Below are positions 1 through 8,416 of a stretch of 64,000 bases of DNA, piece by piece (positions within the stretch are counted from its first letter, which is position 1; each line of letters opens with the position of its first letter). Under the pieces are notes generated by a model that saw only the letters and a list, made by a program, of their open reading frames with translations, was not told where the DNA came from and did no database searches. Both the position numbers and the translations under genes were made by a program. The DNA is taken from positions 299,401-363,400 of the forward strand of contig NZ_JAERRB010000003.1 of assembly GCF_016735595.1 (NCBI RefSeq), given 5' to 3'. This DNA comes from Chryseolinea lacunae. Its GTDB lineage: Bacteria; Bacteroidota; Bacteroidia; Cytophagales; Cyclobacteriaceae.

Positions 1-1
1 T

Positions 2-796
2 GGTCACTTCGGGTTGCCCGCCCTTGGGTTCAACGGCGCGGCCTATGCCTCTATCATTGCCGAAGCAACGGGGTTGCTGGTGATCTATGCCGTCATTCAC
101 ATCAAAGGCATTCACAAGTCGTTTGCTTTTCTGGAGCAGGCCCATTTCGATTTTTCGGTGGTGAAGCTCATCCTTGTGCAATCGTCGCCTTTGATTCTGC
201 AATACGCCATCAGCATCATGAGCTGGGAATTTTTCTATATCCTCATCGAGCATCATGGTGCCGAGTCGCTGGCCATTTCAAACACCATGCGCAACATCTT
301 TGGGTTGTCGGGCATTTTTGCGTGGGCGTTTGCGTCTACCACCAACACCATGGTGAGCAACATCATTGGGCAGGGCCGGCAAGACGAGGTGATGGGGTTG
401 ATCTGGCGCATCGTGAAGATCAGCTGCCTGTTCTCGGTTGTCATTTCGGTGGCGCTCAACGTGTGGCCCACCTTTTTCCTGTCGTTCTATGGGCAGGGCG
501 ACGGGTTTATTGCGCACGCCATTCCCGTGGTTCGCATTGTGTCGGTGGCGGTGATCATGATGGGCTTTTCAACGGTGTGGCTGAATGCCGTGACCGGATC
601 GGGCAACACGGTGGTGAACCTCACCATTGAGTTTATCACCATCATCCTGTATTGTGCCTATGTGTATGTGACCCTGGAATATCTGAACCTGCCCATCACG
701 TGGGGCTGGGCTTCGGAGTGGGTCTATTGGATATCGCTGTTCACCATGTCATTCTTCTACATCCGGTCGGGCCGGTGGAAGGGAAAGAAGATATAG
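2..796 (+). CDS. MATE family efflux transporter (C-terminal part)
   Basis: The open frame runs in from before base 1 and stops at TAG 794-796, so only the C-terminal ~264 residues are present. What is visible is a polytopic inner-membrane protein with about six hydrophobic segments and the motif FGLPALGFNGAAYAS, typical of the hinge into the second half of MATE (multi-antimicrobial extrusion) transporters. These are Na+- or H+-coupled exporters of cationic compounds; the substrate cannot be read here. It converges with the minus-strand lipoprotein gene, whose stop lies 16 bp away. A TTG at 14 is internal, not the start. MATE is the best call; another MOP-superfamily flippase is the alternative. 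Confidence 0.82.
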   Translation, partial: GHFGLPALGFNGAAYASIIAEATGLLVIYAVIHIKGIHKSFAFLEQAHFDFSVVKLILVQSSPLILQYAISIMSWEFFYILIEHHGAESLAISNTMRNIFGLSGIFAWAFASTTNTMVSNIIGQGRQDEVMGLIWRIVKISCLFSVVISVALNVWPTFFLSFYGQGDGFIAHAIPVVRIVSVAVIMMGFSTVWLNAVTGSGNTVVNLTIEFITIILYCAYVYVTLEYLNLPITWGWASEWVYWISLFTMSFFYIRSGRWKGKKI

Positions 797-812
797 GCGC
801 TGCGCTTCAATC

Positions 813-1697
813 TTACTTTCTCTTGTAATAATAGAGATACGAACTTTTACCAAGATTTTTTTCGCTGATTGTATAGAACCCGGCATCGTCGTGTGCCCAG
901 GTGATGGCCTCGCCCTGTGGCTCGGGGTCGTATTCAATTTGCTGGGGTGCTGTGGCCAGCGCTTCCGTTAGGGGTTTGTCTCCGACGTTCCAGTAATAGA
1001 TCGTCTCATAATTTTTCATGAGCATTTCCGTGCCCGATGCCGACAGGCTGGCCGACACAATCTGTGTGATGGGAAGAGAAACCAGTTTCTCGGCCGTGAG
1101 CGTATCGGTGGTTGACTGTGGGTAGGGAAGCGTATAGACGATCACCGGATTTTCGCGCTTCGACAGCACATAGATGTCTCTGGTCTTCGGGTTGATCATG
1201 AGGGCTTCCGAATCTTTGATGGCATCCGGAAATTTGAAGGTGATGGTATCGAACGACGCGAGGGTGAGGGTTTGCGTGGTTGAATCAAGGTCGGGCTCTT
1301 CAAAACGATAGAGGTGTTTCAGCGGATAGATCGCGTCGTTGTCGCCGATCTCGCCCACATAGACATATGTTTTTGTGGAGTCGGGACCGGGGCCAACGGC
1401 AATGTCTTCCCAGTCGCGGTTGGTCACGCCGGGCAGCTTGCACGTGAGTTTGATGTTCAGTTTCTGGTCGACTAAATAAATTTCGGCATCGTTTCCACTG
1501 TCGTTGTGTGTCCACAACAGGCCGGGATGTTTTTTGCTGGCCGCCAGGCCCGACAGTTCCACCAGTTTGTCGTGTGTGGCTTCGGCCAACGGTTGGGCAA
1601 CGGCAAAATCGATGTTTGCGTTTTCAATCGGTTTCCGGTTTTTGCAAGATGCCAGGGCCATCACAAAAACGCAAAGAACGAGGTGCTGAAGCTTCAT
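813..1697 (-). CDS. Predicted lipoprotein with beta-propeller-like repeats
   Basis: Start chosen at ATG 1697 because it gives a lipoprotein signal peptide (MKLQHLVLCVFVMALASC, lipobox ending in Cys18); a longer frame would put 20 non-signal residues in front. The mature 276 residues have propeller-like strands with motifs such as LWTHNDSGND, RDWEDIAVGPG and YVGEIGDND, a pattern seen in secreted Bacteroidota proteins annotated as SdiA-regulated-like or phytase-like propellers. No catalytic motif is recognisable, so no enzyme function is claimed. Presumably anchored to the periplasmic side of a membrane. It is a single gene on its strand here. Confidence 0.7.
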   Translation of the reverse strand: MKLQHLVLCVFVMALASCKNRKPIENANIDFAVAQPLAEATHDKLVELSGLAASKKHPGLLWTHNDSGNDAEIYLVDQKLNIKLTCKLPGVTNRDWEDIAVGPGPDSTKTYVYVGEIGDNDAIYPLKHLYRFEEPDLDSTTQTLTLASFDTITFKFPDAIKDSEALMINPKTRDIYVLSKRENPVIVYTLPYPQSTTDTLTAEKLVSLPITQIVSASLSASGTEMLMKNYETIYYWNVGDKPLTEALATAPQQIEYDPEPQGEAITWAHDDAGFYTISEKNLGKSSYLYYYKRK

Positions 1698-1909
1698 CCA
1701 CGAGGTGATTAAAAGTGAGGCACGAAGAAAGGAATTTCCGCAGGCAATTCGAAACACTTTCCCATTAACAAATCGTGAGGCTTCCCTTGTTTTGTTAGAT
1801 GGTCATTAGAAAAGGCAACGCTTCTTGTACGCCCCTTCCATTCATAAAACTTGCATTGCAATTGTTGGTGGGTTCTGCGTATTTTCCATGAACCTAACCT
1901 GAACCCGCT

Positions 1910-3652
1910 ATGCGCACGAAACTCATTATGCTCGTGGTGGTTGTGCTCACAACCCTGCAGTGCTCTTCGCCATCATCGTCCTCGTCCGGAAACATCTCTT
2001 TCTCCATCTCTTTCACAAAAGAAATGAGCGACCAGGTCCAAGACGGCCGCCTGCTGTTGTTGCTGGCCAACAACAATGCCACAGAACCCCGCTTTCAAAT
2101 CGGCGACGGGCTGTCGGCACAGCTCGTGTTTGGTGTTGACGTGGAGGGCATGAAGCCCGGCGACAATATCGTGGTAGACGAAGCGTCGGCGTTTGGTTTC
2201 CCCGTTCAACATCTCTCCGAAATTCCGAAGGGCGACTACTATGTGCAGGCGCTCATCAATCGCTATGAAACCTTCAAACTCAAAACCGGCCACACTGTGA
2301 AACTTCCACCCGACCAGGGCGAAGGGCAGCATTGGGAAAGCAAGCCGGGCAATTTCTATAGCACGCCGACCAAGGTCAGCATCGATGCCACGCAGAAGCA
2401 AACCGTGACGCTGGTGATGGACCAGAAAATTCCGGCCATCGTTGAGCCGAAAGACACGAAGTATGTTCGCCACATCAAAATTCAGAGCAAGCTGCTCACA
2501 GAGTTTTGGGGCAAGCCCATGTTTCTGGGCGCGCACGTGTTGTTGCCCGAGGGCTTCGACGAACATCCCGATGCGCACTATCCGCTCATGATCTATCACG
2601 GCCACTTCCCCTCCGACTTTGGCGGCTTTCGCGAAACACCTCCCGACCCCAAGATGGACACCACCGACTATGCCGCACGCTTTGGCATTTATGGCTACAA
2701 CAAATTTCAGGAACAAGAGGCCTACAATTTTTATGAACAATGGAAAGGCAAAAAATTCCCCCGCTTCATCATCATCGAAATCCAACACGCCAATCCCTAC
2801 TACGACGACTCATATGCTGTGAACTCGGCAAACCTTGGTCCCTATGGCGATGCCATCATGAAAGAGCTGCTTCCGGAAATTGAAACAAAGTTCAGGGGCA
2901 TTGGTCAGGGATGGGCGCGCTTCACCTATGGCGGTTCCACCGGCGGATGGGAAGCCTTGGCCGTGCAGATGTTCTATCCCGACGACTTCAACGGATGTTT
3001 TGCGGCATGTCCCGACCCGGTCGATTTCAGATCGTATTGTCTTGTGGATATTTATAAAGACAAGAATGCTTATTGGTATGACGCGCCCTTCAAAAAAGTG
3101 CCCAAGCCATCGCACCGGAACTACCTCGGACAGATTCAGTCTACTATGCAGGAAAGCAACCACCTTGAACTGGCGTTGGGCACGCACTCGCGTTCAGGCC
3201 AACAGTGGGATATCTGGGAGGCGGTCTATTCGCCTCAAGGTGAAGACGGCTATCCAAAACGCATCTTCGACAAACTCACCGGCGACATCGATCCGACCGT
3301 GGCGGCCTATTGGAAAGAACATTACGACCTTCGTCACATTCTGGAAAGAGACTGGGCCACGCTGGGGCCAAAGCTGCAAGGCAAGATCCACATCTATTGT
3401 GGCGACATGGACAACTACTATCTGAACAACGCTGTGTATCTGATGGAAAACTTTCTGAAGAAAACACATTCACCGTTCTACAAAGGCGAAGTGGACTATG
3501 GCGACCGTGCCGAACATTGCTGGAACGGCGACCACGATAACCCGAACTACGTTTCGCGACTGCGCTACAACACCCAATATCTTCCCAAGATTCTGAAACG
3601 CATCCAGGAAAGCGCACCCAAAGGCGCCGACCTGAAGAGCTGGCGCTATTGA
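1910..3652 (+). CDS. Putative esterase, alpha/beta hydrolase lipoprotein
   Basis: 580 residues. The N-terminus is a lipoprotein signal (MRTKLIMLVVVVLTTLQCSS, Cys18) followed by a Ser-rich linker. Residues ~20-175 form an N-terminal beta-rich domain. From ~185 an alpha/beta hydrolase of the esterase-D / PHB-depolymerase-like type follows: strand-loop YPLMIYHGH, nucleophile elbow GGSTGGW (Ser near residue 345), a likely acid in YCGDMDNYY and a C-terminal His in AEHCWNGD. It should hydrolyse an ester outside the cytoplasm; the substrate is unknown. The gene stands alone and ends in a strong terminator at 3685-3714. Confidence 0.75.
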   Translation: MRTKLIMLVVVVLTTLQCSSPSSSSSGNISFSISFTKEMSDQVQDGRLLLLLANNNATEPRFQIGDGLSAQLVFGVDVEGMKPGDNIVVDEASAFGFPVQHLSEIPKGDYYVQALINRYETFKLKTGHTVKLPPDQGEGQHWESKPGNFYSTPTKVSIDATQKQTVTLVMDQKIPAIVEPKDTKYVRHIKIQSKLLTEFWGKPMFLGAHVLLPEGFDEHPDAHYPLMIYHGHFPSDFGGFRETPPDPKMDTTDYAARFGIYGYNKFQEQEAYNFYEQWKGKKFPRFIIIEIQHANPYYDDSYAVNSANLGPYGDAIMKELLPEIETKFRGIGQGWARFTYGGSTGGWEALAVQMFYPDDFNGCFAACPDPVDFRSYCLVDIYKDKNAYWYDAPFKKVPKPSHRNYLGQIQSTMQESNHLELALGTHSRSGQQWDIWEAVYSPQGEDGYPKRIFDKLTGDIDPTVAAYWKEHYDLRHILERDWATLGPKLQGKIHIYCGDMDNYYLNNAVYLMENFLKKTHSPFYKGEVDYGDRAEHCWNGDHDNPNYVSRLRYNTQYLPKILKRIQESAPKGADLKSWRY

Positions 3653-3684
3653 AACGACCCACAGCATTCCAACAAAAAACGAAA

Positions 3685-3714
3685 GCCGCCCCGACAAGTC
3701 GGGGCGGCTTTTTT
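3685..3714 (+). terminator. Strong intrinsic terminator
   Basis: A perfect 11-bp stem (3685-3695 with 3698-3708, GCCGCCCCGAC / GTCGGGGCGGC) has only AA between the arms and is followed by six T. It ends the esterase gene. The core CCCCGAC-AA-GTCGGGG recurs at three other gene ends in this window. Confidence 0.92.
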
Positions 3715-3816
3715 AAGATCTATAAACTGCTGATTTCAAAGAAATCAAGAATACATTTTCGTGTGAAACATCCATCCCAGTTCCCGGCAAACCCGGAATC
3801 AGGTAGGGTTAGTTGT

Positions 3817-3924
3817 TTAGGCCGACATTCCAAACAGGCCGGTGTAGAGGCCCACCACGATGGCCACCACGATCCCGAGGATCAGTAAAATTCTTCGTTT
3901 CGTAAACATGTGCAAGAGGGTCAT
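3817..3924 (-). CDS. Small single-pass membrane protein (35 aa)
   Basis: A 35-codon frame from ATG 3924 to TAA 3817 reads MTLLHMFTKRRILLILG followed by IVVAIVVGLYTGLFGMSA: a basic stretch (KRR) then one hydrophobic helix, consistent with N-in topology. An internal ATG at codon 6 would give 30 residues and an equally good small membrane protein. It lies in the only gap over 300 bp in the window (3653-4079). The remainder of that gap holds the esterase terminator and no other signal I recognise. Reality rests only on the clean helix-plus-basic pattern; function unknown. Confidence 0.45.
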   Translation of the reverse strand: MTLLHMFTKRRILLILGIVVAIVVGLYTGLFGMSA

Positions 3925-4079
3925 AGCTTTCTGACACTAAAAGTAGTCGAAAGGTTGGACGGCCCCTATAATTTTTCACCGACCTGCACGATATCGAAAC
4001 TGAAATGACGAAAGCGCGTGCCGAGGTGAAAAGCCCTCACGCGTTTCTTCAACCATCAAACTCCCCGGGAACCGTGAGG

Positions 4080-6941
4080 TTACTTGGTAGAATAGCCCTT
4101 GTTGATCCCTTTCTCCACGGCGGGAATGCCGCGACGCATCCATTCGGGCATGGGCGCGCCTTTCAGGTAGTGATCGAAGAACTGACTCATCCTGATCTGG
4201 AAGTCGATCCGGTTTTCGCGTTTCACGGGCCAATGGGGTTCGCCGTTGTAGTTGAGCATCCATGCGGGCTTGTTGAGGCGGCGAAGGGCCATATACATTT
4301 CTATTCCCTGATACCAGGGCACATGTCCGTCGGCATCGTTGTGCAGCAGCAACAGGGGTGTTTCAATTTTGTCGGCAAAGAAAATAGGCGAGTTTTCTAC
4401 GTAGCGCAGAGGCTTGTCCCACAACGTGGCGCCCAGGCGACTTTGCTGATGTTCATATTGAAACATGCGGCTCAAGCCGGTCTCCCAGCGAATGCCACCA
4501 TAGGCACTCACCATATCGGCCACCACGGCGCCGGCTTCAGCTGCTTTAAAGAAGTTGGTGCGCGTCACCAGGTAGGCCGTTTGATAGCCGCCCCAGCTGT
4601 GGCCTTGCAAGCCAATGTTTTTTTCGTCGACAAACCCAAGCGAAAGCAGTTTGGTCACACCGGGCATCACACAATTGTAGGCACTTTGGCCGGGATAGCC
4701 CACGCGATAGACAATGTCGGGAACGAAAATGAGATAGCCGTTGCTCGCATACATGGCGCGGTTCACCGACGAGCGCAACGGCTCGGGCGACACATGCTGA
4801 TGAATGCCATCGCTGTTCTTCTCGTAGTAATAAACAATCATCGGATACTTTTTCGACGCATCAAAGTTGTCGGGCTTGTAGAGCAGGCCTTGCAGCGGCA
4901 CATTGTCGAGCGACATCCACTTCACAATTTCAACCGTGCCCCACAGGTACTGCTTCATCTGCGGATTGGCATCCGATAGTTTTTTTGACGACGACGGCGC
5001 AAAATTCAAATCCGACACCCACACATCGGGAAACTCCCGGAAGTTTTCGCGTGTGAAAATAATTTTGTCGACTTGTTTTGCTTTTGTAGCCACCGCATAA
5101 CGATGGTCGGTCATCAGCAATCGCGTCAGCGAATTGTCTTTCAGTGAAAGTTTATAGTAGCCCGACTGTTTTGTGGTTTCGTTGAAGGCCGACAGCAACA
5201 ACGGCTTGGCCGGATCGATGAAACGTTCTTCGGGATCGAGGCGGATGTAGCGAAACACAAGCTTCTGTTCGCGACCAATTTTTGTGATGTTTACCGGTGC
5301 TGTTTTGTTTTCGGGATCAACACTCCAGATGTCGTAGCGGTCATACACGAGCAACGCTTTGTCGTCGGCCGTCCAGCCCAATGCACCATAGGCGTCGGGA
5401 TAGTCGGGAAGATCATTTTCTTCGTCGGCAAATCGCACGGCGATGTTTCGGGTGAGCGATGTTGTTTTTTGCGTAGCCACCGAATAGCTGAACCAGCTGG
5501 TGTCGGCAAGGTTGAACCAGCAGGCATAGCGTGCTTTCGGCGACAGGCTGGCGTTGCCTTTCACGTTAGAGAAGATCTGTTGGCGCGCGCCCGTGTTCAC
5601 ATCAACGACATAGGCATCGGTGTTGGTGGAAGGATCATAGAAGTCGGACCAGCGATAGGGCAGGTCGGTGTTGGCCAGTGCCACGTCGGCGTTTCCTTCA
5701 TCGCCCAACACAATGGCAGGAATTTCTTTGCTGCCCAGCATCACCAGGTTCTTGCTGGCCAGGTGCACGACCGACCAATAAGACTGTTTGCGTTTCGCGT
5801 CGAGTTGTTTGTTCTGTTGCGTATAGAGCACGCTGTCGCGCGCACCCCACACTTCCACGCTCACAATTTCTTCGGGCAACAAGGTTGTGTCTTGCACCAC
5901 GGGCTGGGGATTGACGCCCACAAAAAGTTTGGAGCCATCTTTTGAAAACAACGGTGCTGCATGTTCGCTCACAATCCATTTTTTGGGAAGGGCCGTCGCA
6001 GTTTCATCTACCAGCAGCGACGCTTTGGGTTCGCCCGTTTTCCAATAGAAAAGTTTTGGCAAACGTTGTGGTGCTTTGGTGGTGTCGAGGTCGGCCACGA
6101 AGGCCACCTGGGTTCCATCTTCGTTCACCGTCAGGTTTTTGAATTTGTGTTTGCTCTTGCCTTCCAGCAGCGCTGTCAGTTTTTCTGTTTGCAGGTCATA
6201 CCAATACACACCGGGTTTCAGGGTGCTGTCGTTGCCCGTGGTGGCAAAGAGCAGACCTTGTCCGTATTTCGCGAACGTGAAGTCTTTCACAAAGCCAAAG
6301 GTTGTCTGCTTTCCGTCAGTGAGTTTTTTCAACACCAGGGTGTAGCCGTTGGTGTCGTTGTTTTTCCTGGGAGCTTTGGGTTTTGTTTCTTTTTTCTTCA
6401 CCGTGTCGGCAACCGCGGGCTTTGGTTTGTCTTCCGGTTTTGGTTTCACTTCCTTTTTGGCTTCGAGCTGATAGGCCACCCAGCCGCCAACTTTCTCGGG
6501 CACCTTATAGGTTTTCACGTCGGGCACCTTTTCTGTTTTGCGCGAGGCAATGGTGTAGATGCCCAGGGTATCTTTCGGAAGGTCTTCCTTTTTCTTTTTC
6601 TGACGGCGCAGTTCTTTCACCACATTTTGCTGCGGCTTGATTTTGAACACGGCAAACTTGCTGTCGGCCGTGAGGTTGATTTCAGCTGCGCGTTTAATCG
6701 AGTCTTGTGCATTGGTTTTAAGATGATAGAAGATCACCTTGCCGTCGCCGTCCTGCGGGTTCACCGTGAAAGCCACCAATGTGCCGTCAGGGTTTATGGC
6801 TTTATACGGAATCTCTTTCCATTGTGCGAAGGCGTCAAACGTCAATGGCTTTTTGGGTGCAACGTTCACGGGCTTTTTTTGCGCGAACAACGATAGCGGT
6901 GCGGCCAGCATGGCCAGGGCTAAAAACTTCTTCATGTTCAA
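4080..6941 (-). CDS. S9 family peptidase (prolyl-oligopeptidase fold), secreted
   Basis: 953 residues with signal peptide MNMKKFLALAMLAAPLSLFAQ (start 6941; Met3 at 6935 is equally possible). Residues ~30-650 form a beta-propeller-like domain interrupted near 170-200 by a Lys/Pro-rich low-complexity insert (KPKPEDKPKP, KKKETKPKAP). The C-terminal ~270 residues are the alpha/beta hydrolase domain with nucleophile motif GHSWGGYQ (~residue 780), Asp in LLHNDADGHVPW (~870) and His in NGEPHWP (~900), the S9 Ser-Asp-His triad. It likely cleaves oligopeptides in the periplasm. It is monocistronic and separated from the acyl-CoA dehydrogenase by ~86 bp on the same strand. Confidence 0.88.
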   Translation of the reverse strand: MNMKKFLALAMLAAPLSLFAQKKPVNVAPKKPLTFDAFAQWKEIPYKAINPDGTLVAFTVNPQDGDGKVIFYHLKTNAQDSIKRAAEINLTADSKFAVFKIKPQQNVVKELRRQKKKKEDLPKDTLGIYTIASRKTEKVPDVKTYKVPEKVGGWVAYQLEAKKEVKPKPEDKPKPAVADTVKKKETKPKAPRKNNDTNGYTLVLKKLTDGKQTTFGFVKDFTFAKYGQGLLFATTGNDSTLKPGVYWYDLQTEKLTALLEGKSKHKFKNLTVNEDGTQVAFVADLDTTKAPQRLPKLFYWKTGEPKASLLVDETATALPKKWIVSEHAAPLFSKDGSKLFVGVNPQPVVQDTTLLPEEIVSVEVWGARDSVLYTQQNKQLDAKRKQSYWSVVHLASKNLVMLGSKEIPAIVLGDEGNADVALANTDLPYRWSDFYDPSTNTDAYVVDVNTGARQQIFSNVKGNASLSPKARYACWFNLADTSWFSYSVATQKTTSLTRNIAVRFADEENDLPDYPDAYGALGWTADDKALLVYDRYDIWSVDPENKTAPVNITKIGREQKLVFRYIRLDPEERFIDPAKPLLLSAFNETTKQSGYYKLSLKDNSLTRLLMTDHRYAVATKAKQVDKIIFTRENFREFPDVWVSDLNFAPSSSKKLSDANPQMKQYLWGTVEIVKWMSLDNVPLQGLLYKPDNFDASKKYPMIVYYYEKNSDGIHQHVSPEPLRSSVNRAMYASNGYLIFVPDIVYRVGYPGQSAYNCVMPGVTKLLSLGFVDEKNIGLQGHSWGGYQTAYLVTRTNFFKAAEAGAVVADMVSAYGGIRWETGLSRMFQYEHQQSRLGATLWDKPLRYVENSPIFFADKIETPLLLLHNDADGHVPWYQGIEMYMALRRLNKPAWMLNYNGEPHWPVKRENRIDFQIRMSQFFDHYLKGAPMPEWMRRGIPAVEKGINKGYSTK

Positions 6942-7027
6942 AAAGATTATGGAAATACATCTGTGACCTGCACATCGACTTGATCGCGTCAGGACAAACC
7001 GTGATTCTTGTTTTTGATTTAAAGGAT

Positions 7028-8383
7028 TTATACAAATGCACTCTGTCCGGTGATGGCACGGCCAACAATCAATGTGTTGATTTCTTTTGTGCCTTCATAC
7101 GAATAGATCGCTTCGGCATCGGCCACAAAACGGGCGATGTCGTTTTCGATGAGAATGCCGTTGCCACCAAAGAGTTCGCGCGCGTGGCTCACAATGTCGC
7201 GGGTGCGCAGGGTGCAAAACACTTTGGCCAGCGAGGCATGTTCGTCGGTGAGTTTTCCATTGTCTTGCAGCTGCGACAGGCGGCACACCATGGTTTGCAT
7301 GGCGGTGAGGTTGCTCAACATCATCACCAAAAGATCCTGCACCATCTGGAAGCTGCTGATGGTGCGGCCAAATTGCTTGCGCTCGTTGGTGTAGCGAAGC
7401 GCGCTTTCGTAGGCACCACGTCCACAGCCCACGGCTTGCCACGCCACACCGGCGCGCGTCATGCGCAACACTTTGGCGGTGTCTTTAAATCCGTTGGCCT
7501 CCTGAAGACGATTTTCTTCCGACACCTCGCAGTTGGTCATGGTGATGAGCGCATTCTGCACAATGCGCAGCGCCATCTTGCCTTTTATCTTTTCGGCCTT
7601 GAAGCCGGGCGAATCTTTTTGCACGATAAAACCTTTCACATTTCCATCGTCGAGGTCGCGTGCCCAAATGATGATCACGTCGGCAAAGGTGGCGTTGCCA
7701 ATCCATTTCTTCTGGCCGTTAATGATCCACTTGTCGCCTTCGCGTTTGCAGGTGCACGTGAGGCCGCCCGCTGCACCCGAGCCTACTTCGGGTTCGGTCA
7801 GGCCAAAGGCTCCGATCAGCTCCATGCGTTGCATGCGCGGCAGCCATTTTTGTTTTTGTTCTTCCGAGCCGCAATAATAAATGGCGCCCATGGCCAGTCC
7901 GCTTTGCACACCGAAGAATGTGGAGATCGAACAATCTACACGCGCCATCTCCATGGCCAAAAATCCTTCGAGCAATGCCGAGCGTCCGGGGCAGCCATAA
8001 CCTTGATACGTGAGGCCGCAAATGTTGAGCTTGGCCATCTCTGGAATGATCTGGTGTGGAAATTCATCCTTCAGCCAGAACTGATTCACAATGGGCCTGA
8101 TCTCGCGTTGCATGAACTCGCGCACCTGCAACACAATGGCTTTCTCTTCGGGCGTCAGCAGTTCGTGAAGGTCGTAGAAGTCGCCGTCCACTTCGGGAAA
8201 CTCGTGTTTCTTTTTGCCGGCCTCCATAAACTTGATGAGCTTCTGCAAATCTTCTTGCTTCATGCTGCTCACCAGGCCCACCATTTTGTTGAGGTCAACT
8301 TTTTGCGACAGCTTTCCAATTTTTTCCAGATCAAGTTGTTGCAACAGGCCTACGGTGGCTTTAAATTTTTTGAAGATCGACAT
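7028..8383 (-). CDS. Acyl-CoA dehydrogenase, glutaryl-CoA dehydrogenase-like
   Basis: 451 residues. After an unusual ~70-residue helical N-terminal extension (MSIFKKFKATVG...) comes a standard acyl-CoA dehydrogenase: FAD/substrate loop FGLTEPEVGSGAAGG, the strand WIINGQKKWIGNA, helix motif YTNERKQFGRTISSFQ, and C-terminal YEGTKEINTLIVGRAITG. The Glu of that YEGT (~430) occupies the catalytic-base position of the GCDH group, and the surrounding sequence is GCDH-like. It should oxidise an acyl-CoA with FAD and electron transfer flavoprotein. The substrate is uncertain: GCDH-like ACADs can be decarboxylating or not. It lies 34 bp upstream of nothing co-linear except the aminopeptidase start side, so co-transcription with that gene is possible but unproven. 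Confidence 0.88.
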   Translation of the reverse strand: MSIFKKFKATVGLLQQLDLEKIGKLSQKVDLNKMVGLVSSMKQEDLQKLIKFMEAGKKKHEFPEVDGDFYDLHELLTPEEKAIVLQVREFMQREIRPIVNQFWLKDEFPHQIIPEMAKLNICGLTYQGYGCPGRSALLEGFLAMEMARVDCSISTFFGVQSGLAMGAIYYCGSEEQKQKWLPRMQRMELIGAFGLTEPEVGSGAAGGLTCTCKREGDKWIINGQKKWIGNATFADVIIIWARDLDDGNVKGFIVQKDSPGFKAEKIKGKMALRIVQNALITMTNCEVSEENRLQEANGFKDTAKVLRMTRAGVAWQAVGCGRGAYESALRYTNERKQFGRTISSFQMVQDLLVMMLSNLTAMQTMVCRLSQLQDNGKLTDEHASLAKVFCTLRTRDIVSHARELFGGNGILIENDIARFVADAEAIYSYEGTKEINTLIVGRAITGQSAFV

Positions 8384-8416
8384 ACAAAAGTGTTTAGTGG
8401 GTCGGAATTGGTTTTT

